This document shows, piece after piece, positions 1-7,327 of a stretch of 64,000 nt of DNA. The stretch lies in NCBI GenBank assembly GCA_964016105.1, contig CAXHEX010000022.1:26647-90646 (forward strand), in the 5' to 3' direction. The stretch's first letter is position 1, and every line of letters begins with the position of its first letter. The stretch comes from Ketobacter sp964016105. Its GTDB lineage: Bacteria > Pseudomonadota > Gammaproteobacteria > Pseudomonadales > Ketobacteraceae. Position numbers and translations under genes: made by a program. Under the pieces are notes generated by a model. It was given only the letters and a program-made list of their open reading frames with translations. It ran no database searches and was not told where the DNA came from.

Positions 1-152
1 TTATCTTCCAAGCCCACCTGATAGACGCGGTTTTCATAGCTGTTAAGGGGGAATACCCGAGCGTCGGAAACAAAACCCAGTGACTCCACTGCATTGATTA
101 CAGTGTCGGGGGTCAGGTGGTCATAATTTTCTTGCAGCGGTACCTGGGTCAT
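1..152 (-). CDS. srkA: Stress response kinase A (SrkA/RdoA/YihE), N-terminal part only
   Basis: The reverse strand opens with an ATG at 152 and encodes 50 residues before the gene runs off the left edge. The translation contains LTPDTVINAVESLGF and LNSYENRVYQVG, the conserved N-terminus of the SrkA family of Ser/Thr protein kinases, which act in the Cpx/stress response and protect cells from death signalling. The kinase core (phosphotransferase APH fold) lies outside the window, so catalytic residues cannot be checked. The gene points the same way as comF and lies 55 nt downstream of it; the two may be co-transcribed. Confidence 0.8.
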   Translation of the reverse strand, partial: MTQVPLQENYDHLTPDTVINAVESLGFVSDARVFPLNSYENRVYQVGLED

Positions 153-207
153 TGGCTGTCTTCTGAGGTGAGAAAAACGGCATGCTACCACAGTTCCGCT
201 TTTGGAC

Positions 208-906
208 TCACTGTCGGGACGGGGTTCTTGCGGGCGTTCGTGCAATGGCCCATACGTCGATATTCTCGAAACCTGCCCGGATTAACTGCTTGGCCAATTG
301 GTTCACGGTGCTGCCGGTGGTGACGATATCGTCCACCAACGCCACTCTGGGGGCTTTGCCACGCAGTTTTCTGGCCTCGTTTAGATTCACCCGAAAGCTG
401 CGCTTTAGATTGTGTTGGCGCTCTAATCGAGACAGGTGTTTCTGTTGAGCAATATCTCGGATCTTTATTATCAAGTTTTGGCTTACGGGAACAGAGAGAG
501 CTTTGCTCAGCCGCTGGGCCACCAACCCCGATTGATTGAAGCCTCGTTTACGCTGCTTTATGGGGTGCAGGGGAACCGGCACCAATAGATCCGGTAAGGG
601 TGCAGCCCGATCCTTTATATGGCCTGTAAGGCATCGGGTTAGGGGCTTGAGCAAATCCGGTTTGGCGTTCTTCGCGGCCAATAGCAACTCATTGACGGGA
701 AATTCATAGCGTAAGGGGATTTGACAGTGGTCGAAATGGGGCTCCATTAAGCTGCAGTTTTGACAGGTTTGGGGATGATTATGGGCCGCCAGAGGCTCTG
801 CGCAGCGGGGGCAGCAATGCCGGTTCCACGGTAAATCCGCGAAACAGGCAGGACAAAAATCGGCCCGAGCAGAGCATGGGCCATGGCAAAGCAGGCACGA
901 AAACAT
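208..906 (-). CDS. comF: ComF-family phosphoribosyltransferase-like protein
   Basis: This 232-residue protein has the ComF layout: an N-terminal zinc-finger-like segment with several CxxC pairs (residues about 4-50) and a C-terminal type I phosphoribosyltransferase domain with the PRPP loop VALVDDIVTTGST. Members (ComF, GntX) are linked to DNA uptake and use of DNA as nutrient, although the reaction is undefined. Usual family length is about 220-245, so the gene is intact. It is divergent from bioB, the normal arrangement in Pseudomonas-like genomes. The BirA operator lies only 22 nt upstream of its start, so biotin status might also affect it. Confidence 0.88.
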   Translation of the reverse strand: MFSCLLCHGPCSARADFCPACFADLPWNRHCCPRCAEPLAAHNHPQTCQNCSLMEPHFDHCQIPLRYEFPVNELLLAAKNAKPDLLKPLTRCLTGHIKDRAAPLPDLLVPVPLHPIKQRKRGFNQSGLVAQRLSKALSVPVSQNLIIKIRDIAQQKHLSRLERQHNLKRSFRVNLNEARKLRGKAPRVALVDDIVTTGSTVNQLAKQLIRAGFENIDVWAIARTPARTPSRQ

Positions 907-928
907 AAATAGGCTAAAAAACGTCCTT

Positions 929-962
929 TTGTAAACCTATGATGAGCTGGGTTGGTTGACAA
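929..962. promoter_or_regulatory. BirA (biotin repressor) operator
   Basis: The left half TTGTAAACC (929-937) and right half GGTTGACAA (954-962) are separated by 16 nt. This matches the BirA operator TTGTAAACC-N(15-16)-GGTTTACAA with one mismatch. It sits in the comF-bioB intergenic region exactly where holo-BirA would block bioB transcription. Confidence 0.88.
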
Positions 963-983
963 TCCGCTGGTGATCCATAAGAT
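956..983 (+). promoter_or_regulatory. sigma-70 promoter of the bio operon
   Basis: A perfect -35 TTGACA (956-961) and a -10 TAAGAT (978-983) are separated by 16 nt. The -35 hexamer is embedded in the right half of the BirA operator, so repressor binding would directly exclude RNA polymerase. The start codon of bioB follows 49 nt after the -10. Confidence 0.75.
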
Positions 984-1032
984 GCTGTGTACATAGACAT
1001 AAACCATATAAAAATGAACGAGGGATCTGGGG

Positions 1033-2142
1033 ATGACTGCGCAGCAAACACCGTTGGAAGAGATACGCCACGATTGGACAGTTAAAGAGGTTCAGGATCT
1101 CTTTGCCTTACCTTTCAATGACTTATTGTTCCGAGCCCAGACGGTACACCGCCAGTTTCACGATCCCAATGCGGTGCAAATCAGTACCCTGTTGAGCATC
1201 AAGACCGGAGCCTGTCCGGAAGATTGTAAATACTGCTCCCAGAGCGGCCACTACAACACCGGGCTGGAGAAAGAGAAATTAATGGAAATCAATCGGGTGG
1301 TGGAACAGGCCAAGGAAGCCAAAGCCCAGGGCGCCAGCCGTTTTTGCATGGGCGCTGCCTGGCGGTCGCCCCGGGAGAAAGACATGCCCTATGTGCTGGA
1401 TATGGTTAATCAGGTGAAATCACTGGGTATGGAAACCTGTATGACCCTGGGTATGTTGGATAAAGGTCAGGCCCAGCAGCTGGCGGATGCCGGTTTGGAC
1501 TACTACAACCACAATCTGGATACCTCCCCCGAGCATTACAATTCCATCATCACCACCCGCAGCTATCAGGATCGATTGGATACCCTGGAGAATGTGCGCG
1601 AGGCCGGCATGAAGGTGTGCTGTGGTGGCATATTGGGATTGGGTGAAACCGCCAAAGACCGGGCGGGTCTGCTGGTGCAGTTGGCTAACTTGCCCCATCA
1701 CCCGGAAAGCGTGCCCATCAATATGTTGGTGAAAATAGAAGGCACTCCACTGGAAGAGGTGGACGACATCGAGCCTTTCGATTTTATTCGCAATATTGCC
1801 GTGGCCCGTATCATCATGCCCAAGTCATCCGTAAGGTTGTCCGCCGGACGAGAGGCCATGAACGAACAAATGCAGGCCCTGTGTTTTATGGCCGGTGCCA
1901 ATTCCATTTTCTATGGGGAGCGTTTGCTTACCACCAGTAACCCGGAAGCCAGCTCCGACCAGGTGCTGTTCAACAAACTGGGCATCAAGCCGTTACAAGT
2001 GCAGGGCGCCAGTGATGAAGCCAACGAAGGCGCCATTCTGGACGCGGTGGAACATCAAAAGAATGCCCATCTTTTTGTTGATGCGGCACGCAGCGATGCT
2101 AACCCCAAACCCCATAAGAATTGCCCTAAGCTCGCTTCTTAA
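1033..2142 (+). CDS. bioB: Biotin synthase
   Basis: BioB is a radical SAM enzyme that inserts sulfur into dethiobiotin in the last step of biotin synthesis. The radical-SAM cluster motif CPEDCKYC gives C61, C65 and C68, and YNHNLDTS and the AGREAMNEQ region are typical of BioB. At 369 residues it is slightly longer than E. coli BioB owing to a C-terminal tail. It is the first gene of the tightly packed bioB-F-H-C-D operon, with bioF starting 2 nt after its stop. Expression is expected to be under BirA. Confidence 0.97.
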   Translation: MTAQQTPLEEIRHDWTVKEVQDLFALPFNDLLFRAQTVHRQFHDPNAVQISTLLSIKTGACPEDCKYCSQSGHYNTGLEKEKLMEINRVVEQAKEAKAQGASRFCMGAAWRSPREKDMPYVLDMVNQVKSLGMETCMTLGMLDKGQAQQLADAGLDYYNHNLDTSPEHYNSIITTRSYQDRLDTLENVREAGMKVCCGGILGLGETAKDRAGLLVQLANLPHHPESVPINMLVKIEGTPLEEVDDIEPFDFIRNIAVARIIMPKSSVRLSAGREAMNEQMQALCFMAGANSIFYGERLLTTSNPEASSDQVLFNKLGIKPLQVQGASDEANEGAILDAVEHQKNAHLFVDAARSDANPKPHKNCPKLAS

Positions 2143-2144
2143 CC

Positions 2145-3317
2145 ATGTCCGATCCGTTTCAAATTGGCCGTCGATTACAGGAGCAGAAAGATCAGCACCT
2201 GTATCGACAACGGCGTATTTTGGAAACGGCGCAAAGTCATCGGGTTCGTTGCAACGGTCAAGACCTGATTAATTTTTGCAGTAATGATTACTTAGGCTTA
2301 GCCAATCATCCCCGGGTAATTAAAGCCGCTCAGCATGCAGCGCAACAGTTTGGCGTCGGCAGCGGCGCGTCCCATTTGGTGGTGGGCCATAGTGCTTTGC
2401 ACGAACAGTTGGAAGAGCGTTTGGCTGACTGGGTTCAACGTCCTCGAGCATTGCTGTTTTCCACCGGTTATATGGCCAACGTGGGCGTGTTAAGCGCGTT
2501 GCTGCAAAGGGGCGACACGGTGATACAAGACAAGCTCAACCATGCCTCGCTGCTGGACGGAGCAACGCAAAGTCGGGCTACGCTGTTGCGCTATCAACAC
2601 AACAGCGTAGACCATCTGCAGCAGCGTTTGGCCAGTGCCAAAGGCCGTTGCTTAGTGGCAACGGATGCGGTGTTCAGCATGGATGGGGATGTGGCGCCCA
2701 TTGAACACATTGCCCAAAGCTGTTCGCGCCACAATGCCTGGTTGATGCTGGACGATGCCCACGGCTTAGGTGTGCTGGGTCAGGGTCGAGGGGTGTTGCA
2801 AGAATACAACCTGGGGCTAGAGCAGGTGCCCGTTTATATGGCCACACTGGGCAAAGCATTGGGAACCTTCGGCGCCTTTGTGGCGGGCGACCATGATTTG
2901 ATTGAATTTTTGATTCAATTTGCCCGCCCCTATATTTACACCACCGCAATTCCACCGGCCATTGCAGCGGCCACTCTGGAAAGTTTGCAACTGTTGCAAC
3001 AGGAGTCGTGGCGGGTAGAGCAATTGCAAAGTCGTATTGCGTATTTTCGCCAGCGGGCATCACAAGCCGGATTATCTTTAATGCCATCCACCACCGCGAT
3101 CCAACCGTTGATGGTGGGGGCGTCTGATCGCGCATTGCGCATGAGTGAGTTATTGCGGGACCAGGGGCTGTTGGTGGGTGCCATTCGCCCCCCCACGGTA
3201 CCGGCAAACACCGCCCGTTTGCGTGTCACCCTGTGCGCGGAGCACAGCGAATTGCAGATTGAGCGTTTGGTGGATGCGCTAGCGCAAGCACAGAAGGATC
3301 AAAAGCCATGGCATTGA
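2145..3317 (+). CDS. bioF: 8-amino-7-oxononanoate synthase
   Basis: This PLP enzyme condenses pimeloyl-ACP with L-alanine to 8-amino-7-oxononanoate. The 390-residue protein carries the fold type I signature DDAHGLGVLG (around 203-212) and the PLP lysine K237 in YMATLGKALG. The start lies 2 nt after the bioB stop, and the 3' end overlaps bioH by 10 nt, so translational coupling is likely. There is no bioA in the window; that step must be encoded elsewhere, as in Pseudomonas. Confidence 0.96.
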   Translation: MSDPFQIGRRLQEQKDQHLYRQRRILETAQSHRVRCNGQDLINFCSNDYLGLANHPRVIKAAQHAAQQFGVGSGASHLVVGHSALHEQLEERLADWVQRPRALLFSTGYMANVGVLSALLQRGDTVIQDKLNHASLLDGATQSRATLLRYQHNSVDHLQQRLASAKGRCLVATDAVFSMDGDVAPIEHIAQSCSRHNAWLMLDDAHGLGVLGQGRGVLQEYNLGLEQVPVYMATLGKALGTFGAFVAGDHDLIEFLIQFARPYIYTTAIPPAIAAATLESLQLLQQESWRVEQLQSRIAYFRQRASQAGLSLMPSTTAIQPLMVGASDRALRMSELLRDQGLLVGAIRPPTVPANTARLRVTLCAEHSELQIERLVDALAQAQKDQKPWH

Positions 3318-4105
3318 GTTTGTATTACGACTGCTATCGTTGTACTGGTGATCTAGACAATCCGCCCAATCTGGTGTTGTTGCACGGGTGGGGTATGCAC
3401 AGTGCGGTGTGGGATCCGGTGATGCCCGCTTTGCTGGAACGATTCCAGGTAACGGTGATCGATCTTCCTGGGTTGGGCCGCAGCCCCATGCCCGCAGGGG
3501 ATTACGATCTTGATTATCTGGTGCAACAGGTTTTAACGGTGGCTCCCGAACGCGGGGTGTGGATGGGATGGTCCCTGGGTGGCATGGTGGCCACCGCCAT
3601 TGCATCTCGATATCCAGAAAAAGTGTCTGTGTTGGTTACCGTGGCAACCACACCAAAGTTTGTTGCGAACAGTGAATGGCCCTTGGCCATGGAAGAGCAT
3701 GTGTTGGATGCGTTTATCCAGATGCTTGAGGAAGATAACGAAGGCACGCTCATTCGATTTTTATCTCTGCAATGCAAAGGCAGTATCAGTTTAAAGGACG
3801 ACATCCGCCAATTACGTGAACTGTTGCATCTGCATGGTTTGCCCGCACCCAAGGCGCTGCGGCAGGGTTTACATATTCTCAAGCAAGCGGATTTAAGGCA
3901 GGCATTGAGCCAGGTGCAATGTCCTAGTCTGCATATTTTCGGCGCCAACGATCACCTGGTACCCGTGGGGGTGAGTAAGTTGATTGCGCAGCTGCAACCC
4001 GCTGGCCAAAATGCCGTGATCAAAGAGGTAGCCCATGTGCCTTTTGTTTCTGAACCAGAGCTGTTTATGGCCGCCTGTAATGACTTTTTTAGCCAATGCT
4101 TATGA
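3308..4105 (+). CDS. bioH: Pimeloyl-ACP methyl ester esterase
   Basis: BioH hydrolyses pimeloyl-ACP methyl ester, ending the BioC-initiated disguised fatty-acid route to pimelate. The 265-residue alpha/beta hydrolase has the oxyanion-region motif LLHGWGMHSAVW near residues 24-35, the nucleophile elbow GWSLGG (S89), the acid in FGANDHLVP and the histidine in VAHVPF. It overlaps both neighbours (bioF by 10 nt, bioC by at most 10 nt). Confidence 0.95.
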   Translation: MALSLYYDCYRCTGDLDNPPNLVLLHGWGMHSAVWDPVMPALLERFQVTVIDLPGLGRSPMPAGDYDLDYLVQQVLTVAPERGVWMGWSLGGMVATAIASRYPEKVSVLVTVATTPKFVANSEWPLAMEEHVLDAFIQMLEEDNEGTLIRFLSLQCKGSISLKDDIRQLRELLHLHGLPAPKALRQGLHILKQADLRQALSQVQCPSLHIFGANDHLVPVGVSKLIAQLQPAGQNAVIKEVAHVPFVSEPELFMAACNDFFSQCL

Positions 4106-4890
4106 CCTCTAAAAAGGGCGCAGTGGCCCAATCATTCAGCCGTGCTGCGGTGTCCTATGATCACGCGGCTCGAGTTCAAAAAGAAGTAGGGCGAGCCTTG
4201 CTGAGTTTATTACTGCGCCACAAAGTGCAGGCCCGGCAGGCGGTGGATATTGGTTGCGGTACCGGTTGGTTAACCCAACAGTTGGCACCCTATGTGGATA
4301 CCATCACCGCACTGGATATTGCGCCAGGCATGTTGGCCTTTGCCCGAGCAGAAGACCAGGATAATATAATCGATCAATTTATTTGCGCGGATGTGGAGCA
4401 ATTGCCCCTGAACCAGCCTGACTTTGATCTGGTGTTTAGCAGCTATGCCTTGCAATGGTGTGATGATCTATCCGCAGCCCTCAATAAGCTTGCTCAAATT
4501 TTGCAGCCGCAAGGCTATCTGGTTTTTGCTCTGCCCGTACAAAACACCTTGTCCGAGTTAAAGCACAGTTGGCAGCAGGCCGATCCTCATCACGCCCACG
4601 TTAATGAATTTGCCGACCCGGCCTTGTTGCGCCAGCAATTACTGGAGTCTGGATTTCGAATTAAGCACTTTGAGCAGCGGGTTGATACCACGTTCTATGC
4701 CACGGTGCGGGATCTCACTTCGGAGCTAAAAGCGTCCGGTGCTCACCGGGTTACCCACAATTCAAATCCGTCTCTCACGGGCAAAACAACCGTGGCCAAC
4801 ATGATTGACGCCTATGAAGGCTATCGCAATAGCGAAGGCCTGTTACCGGCCAGCTGGCATTCCCTGTTAGTTTGTGCGCAAAAACAATAA
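4102..4890 (+). CDS. bioC: Malonyl-ACP O-methyltransferase
   Basis: BioC methylates malonyl-ACP with SAM to start pimelate synthesis. The class I methyltransferase motif VDIGCGTGW is present, followed by DLVFSSYALQWC. Two in-frame ATGs exist (4096 and 4102). I choose 4102 because it forms an ATGA overlap with the bioH stop, typical of coupled genes; starting at 4096 would add two residues. Length (about 262 residues) matches E. coli BioC (251). Confidence 0.93.
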   Translation: MTSKKGAVAQSFSRAAVSYDHAARVQKEVGRALLSLLLRHKVQARQAVDIGCGTGWLTQQLAPYVDTITALDIAPGMLAFARAEDQDNIIDQFICADVEQLPLNQPDFDLVFSSYALQWCDDLSAALNKLAQILQPQGYLVFALPVQNTLSELKHSWQQADPHHAHVNEFADPALLRQQLLESGFRIKHFEQRVDTTFYATVRDLTSELKASGAHRVTHNSNPSLTGKTTVANMIDAYEGYRNSEGLLPASWHSLLVCAQKQ

Positions 4891-4911
4891 AACCAGGAGC
4901 ACCATTGTAAG

Positions 4912-5613
4912 ATGAAAAACAACGCCTTCTTTGTGACCGGTACCGATACCGATGTGGGAAAAACCTTCGTCAGTCTGGCTTTGTTAGAAGCGCTCAAGCA
5001 AAAAGGTCTTAGTACCCTGGCACTCAAACCGGTGGCGGCAGGTTGTGAGCAAATGGAGGGGCAATGGTGTAACGACGATGCGTTGCAATTACAGCAGGCC
5101 ATGACACAACAGCTTCCTTACCAGCAGGTAAATCCGGTGGCGCTGAAGCAAGCGGTTGCTCCCCATCTTGCTGCCCAAGCGGAGGGCAAGCGTTTAACCG
5201 TGGACCACATATGTGGCCGAGTTAAGGGGGCCATGATGCAACCGGCGGACGTTTGCTTGATTGAGGGAGCGGGGGGATGGTTAGTGCCCCTCAATGACCG
5301 GGAAAGTTTTGCCGATATGGTGGTGGAGCTGCAACTGCCGGTGCTCCTGGTGGTGGCGGTCAAATTAGGGTGCTTGAATCATGCCTTGCTCACGGCGGAG
5401 GCCATTCAAGCCAGGGGCTTACCTTTTCTGGGCTGGGTGGCAAATTGCATGGATCCGTCTGCCGCGTTGGTTAAAGAGAACATCGCAACCCTGGAGCAAC
5501 GCTTGCCCGGCCCCTGTTTGGGGGTGTTAAAACGGGCGGATAATGGCGATTGGCGACCACTTGGCGCGAACTTTAATACCGATTTGCTATTAGAAAGGTT
5601 GGGCTTAGAGTAA
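4912..5613 (+). CDS. bioD: Dethiobiotin synthetase
   Basis: BioD carboxylates 7,8-diaminononanoate in an ATP-dependent reaction to dethiobiotin. The 233-residue protein begins with the P-loop GTDTDVGKT (residues 10-18), and IEGAGGWLVPL is the conserved second motif. It is the last gene of the biotin operon, 21 nt after bioC. No strong terminator follows; the next 158 nt contain only a weak candidate -10 (TATACT at 5707-5712) for the downstream gene. Confidence 0.95.
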   Translation: MKNNAFFVTGTDTDVGKTFVSLALLEALKQKGLSTLALKPVAAGCEQMEGQWCNDDALQLQQAMTQQLPYQQVNPVALKQAVAPHLAAQAEGKRLTVDHICGRVKGAMMQPADVCLIEGAGGWLVPLNDRESFADMVVELQLPVLLVVAVKLGCLNHALLTAEAIQARGLPFLGWVANCMDPSAALVKENIATLEQRLPGPCLGVLKRADNGDWRPLGANFNTDLLLERLGLE

Positions 5614-5771
5614 CTACCTATGGTCAGATCCCTTTTTCTGCATTAAATCAATCCCTTGCGAAATAAAGCGCCTGGTCAATATATGATCAAGATTGTGTAA
5701 ATCAGCTATACTGATGTTGGAGCTGAAGATTCGTCTTCAAATTGAGAGTAAAATCCAGCAGAGGTGTAGAC

Positions 5772-6005
5772 ATGGCCATTGGTTCTGTACTTAATAACGG
5801 CGTTGCGGGCATTCAAAAAGGTCTATACGACATGAACAAGGCCAGCGCTGATATTGCAAAGGTAGGCACCTCTGAAGATCCTGCTGTGGATCTAACGGAG
5901 TCGGCGGTGAGTTTGCTCAACAGCAAAGTGCAAGTGGAGGCGTCGGCCAAGGTGGTGGAAACCGCCCATAAAACCCTGGGTAGTATTATCGACATTGAGG
6001 TGTGA
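5772..6005 (+). CDS. Small conserved hypothetical protein
   Basis: A 77-residue protein starting at the ATG at 5772, with a GAGGTG ribosome-binding site at 5761-5766; the longer upstream frame lacks a better start. The sequence (MAIGSVLNNGVAGIQKG, later LTESAVSLLNSKVQVEASAKVVETAHKTLGSIIDIEV) is alanine- and valine-rich and predicted helical, somewhat reminiscent of the N- and C-terminal coiled regions of flagellar rod or hook proteins, but I cannot assign a function. It is 6 nt from the next gene, and a second GAGGTG at 5997-6002 serves that gene, so the two form a pair. In Pseudomonas an uncharacterised gene also lies between bioD and an acyl-CoA dehydrogenase gene. Confidence 0.75.
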   Translation: MAIGSVLNNGVAGIQKGLYDMNKASADIAKVGTSEDPAVDLTESAVSLLNSKVQVEASAKVVETAHKTLGSIIDIEV

Positions 6006-6011
6006 TCAATC

Positions 6012-6959
6012 ATGTTGATTCAACCGGCAACCACAACCACGGGCTCTCCCGTGGGCCTCGCATCCGCCAGCGCGCCAGCTGGGGCGGAGTCGCAGGTTGT
6101 GCGTGCCGATATCCCTCCCGTGTTCCAGCCGGAGCGAGATGCAGAAGCCAATAACGAACGTGACCCAGGTGGGTCAAACGATGGTGACGCAAACAGTTAC
6201 GCACAAACCGAGGAAAGGGAAAAACAGGGCTCAAGCCAAGAGTCTCAATCCAACTCCGCCGCAACAACCCGCCTCTCTGACGAGGATCGGGCCATCATAG
6301 ATCAACTGAAAGTGCGGGATCGCGAAGTCCGTTTGCATGAAGCGGCCCACGCGGCGGTGGGTGGGCGTTACGCCGGTTCCCCCAGTTTTGATTACAGCCG
6401 TGGACCCGATGGTAAAAACTATGCCACTGGGGGGGAGGTCAGTATTAGCACCTCACCTGTTCCCGGAGATCCCCAAGCCACCATTGAAAAAGCGCGAATC
6501 GTTCAGGCGGCAGCCCTGGCACCGGCGCAGCCATCGGCCCAAGACAGGCAGGTGGCGGCGGAAGCGGCTCAGATGGAGTTGCAAGCTCAGTCTGATTTGC
6601 AACGCATGAAGTCCGAGGCCGCTGAGGAATCGGGGCAACAAACAGCGGAAGAGAATGAGAAAAAACTGGCTGAGGCTCGGTCTGAAGAGGCTGCCGCTGA
6701 AGAGCCCGAGCAAGCTGACACTGAATCTGAACCACCTACCATTACTGTGGTGCAAACCGCTTCTCAATTGTCCGATCAGAGTTCAGACAAACCGGAATCA
6801 GACCGAGATACCCGTGACCAAGAGCGTCCAAATCCTCGCCAGGAGTTGGAGAAGATACTGTTAGGTTCCCGTGGGACCTTGCAGCAGGCTAACCAGTTAG
6901 GCTTGGTGGATCCACAAAATCCCTATGGGAAGAGTGGTCTTTTGGACGTTATTGCTTAA
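6012..6959 (+). CDS. SprA-related putative metalloprotease
   Basis: This 315-residue protein has a disordered, Ser/Gln/Glu-rich N-terminus and, at 105-150, the signature RLHEAAHAAVGGRYAG followed by YATGGEVSI, typical of the SprA-related family. H109-E-A-A-H113 is a HExxH zinc-protease-like motif. Residues about 165-250 are Ala/Glu-rich and probably helical. No signal peptide is visible. Substrate and role are unknown; in other bacteria related genes lie near flagellar or surface genes. It is 6 nt from the small upstream gene. Confidence 0.75.
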   Translation: MLIQPATTTTGSPVGLASASAPAGAESQVVRADIPPVFQPERDAEANNERDPGGSNDGDANSYAQTEEREKQGSSQESQSNSAATTRLSDEDRAIIDQLKVRDREVRLHEAAHAAVGGRYAGSPSFDYSRGPDGKNYATGGEVSISTSPVPGDPQATIEKARIVQAAALAPAQPSAQDRQVAAEAAQMELQAQSDLQRMKSEAAEESGQQTAEENEKKLAEARSEEAAAEEPEQADTESEPPTITVVQTASQLSDQSSDKPESDRDTRDQERPNPRQELEKILLGSRGTLQQANQLGLVDPQNPYGKSGLLDVIA

Positions 6960-7327
6960 GCCCTGAATTCTATTTGTCTCATCTGTAACCCAAACTGCGA
7001 CTTCCCTCTATGGTTGTTAGGTTAAGTGCGAACTAGACTCTACCTAGTCAGTCCAAAAGTTTCTTGACCAATTGAAACAATTGTTTGAAACTTCTGTTTG
7101 CAACTCAGGTTGTTCGACAATTTCGGTGGGCAAACATGACCTTAAGGTCATTAAAAATTCTAACGCTTGTTTGAAACTTCAGTTAGTATGCCCAGCGGGC
7201 CGTCGGTGAAGGGACTATTATGCCTGCGTGATAGGCTCCTCATAATTTTGTTGGTCTGATCTATTTCAGACTGAAATTCGATACTAGTGCGCCCATGCAG
7301 GTTAATGGGCAAATAGAGGGTAGAAGC
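6960..7327. other. 368-nt intergenic region with PsrA-like boxes
   Basis: No credible gene is present. The segment holds a near-perfect 18-nt direct repeat, TTGTTTGAAACTTCTGTT at 7081-7098 and a copy with one change at 7167-7184, which includes PsrA-like operators. A GAGGG ribosome-binding site near 7316 serves the acyl-CoA dehydrogenase. A possible -35 TTGACC at 7064-7069 adjoins the boxes but no matching -10 is convincing. Confidence 0.7.
7074..7100. promoter_or_regulatory. Two overlapping PsrA-type operators
   Basis: GAAAC-AATT-GTTTG (7074-7087) is directly followed, sharing the last G, by GAAAC-TTCT-GTTTG (7087-7100). Both match the (G/C)AAAC-N(2-4)-GTTT(G/C) motif of PsrA, the TetR-family fatty-acid-responsive repressor of beta-oxidation genes in gammaproteobacteria. 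A degenerate third copy, GAAAC-TTCA-GTTAG, is at 7173-7186. They lie upstream of an acyl-CoA dehydrogenase, a normal PsrA target. Confidence 0.7.
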
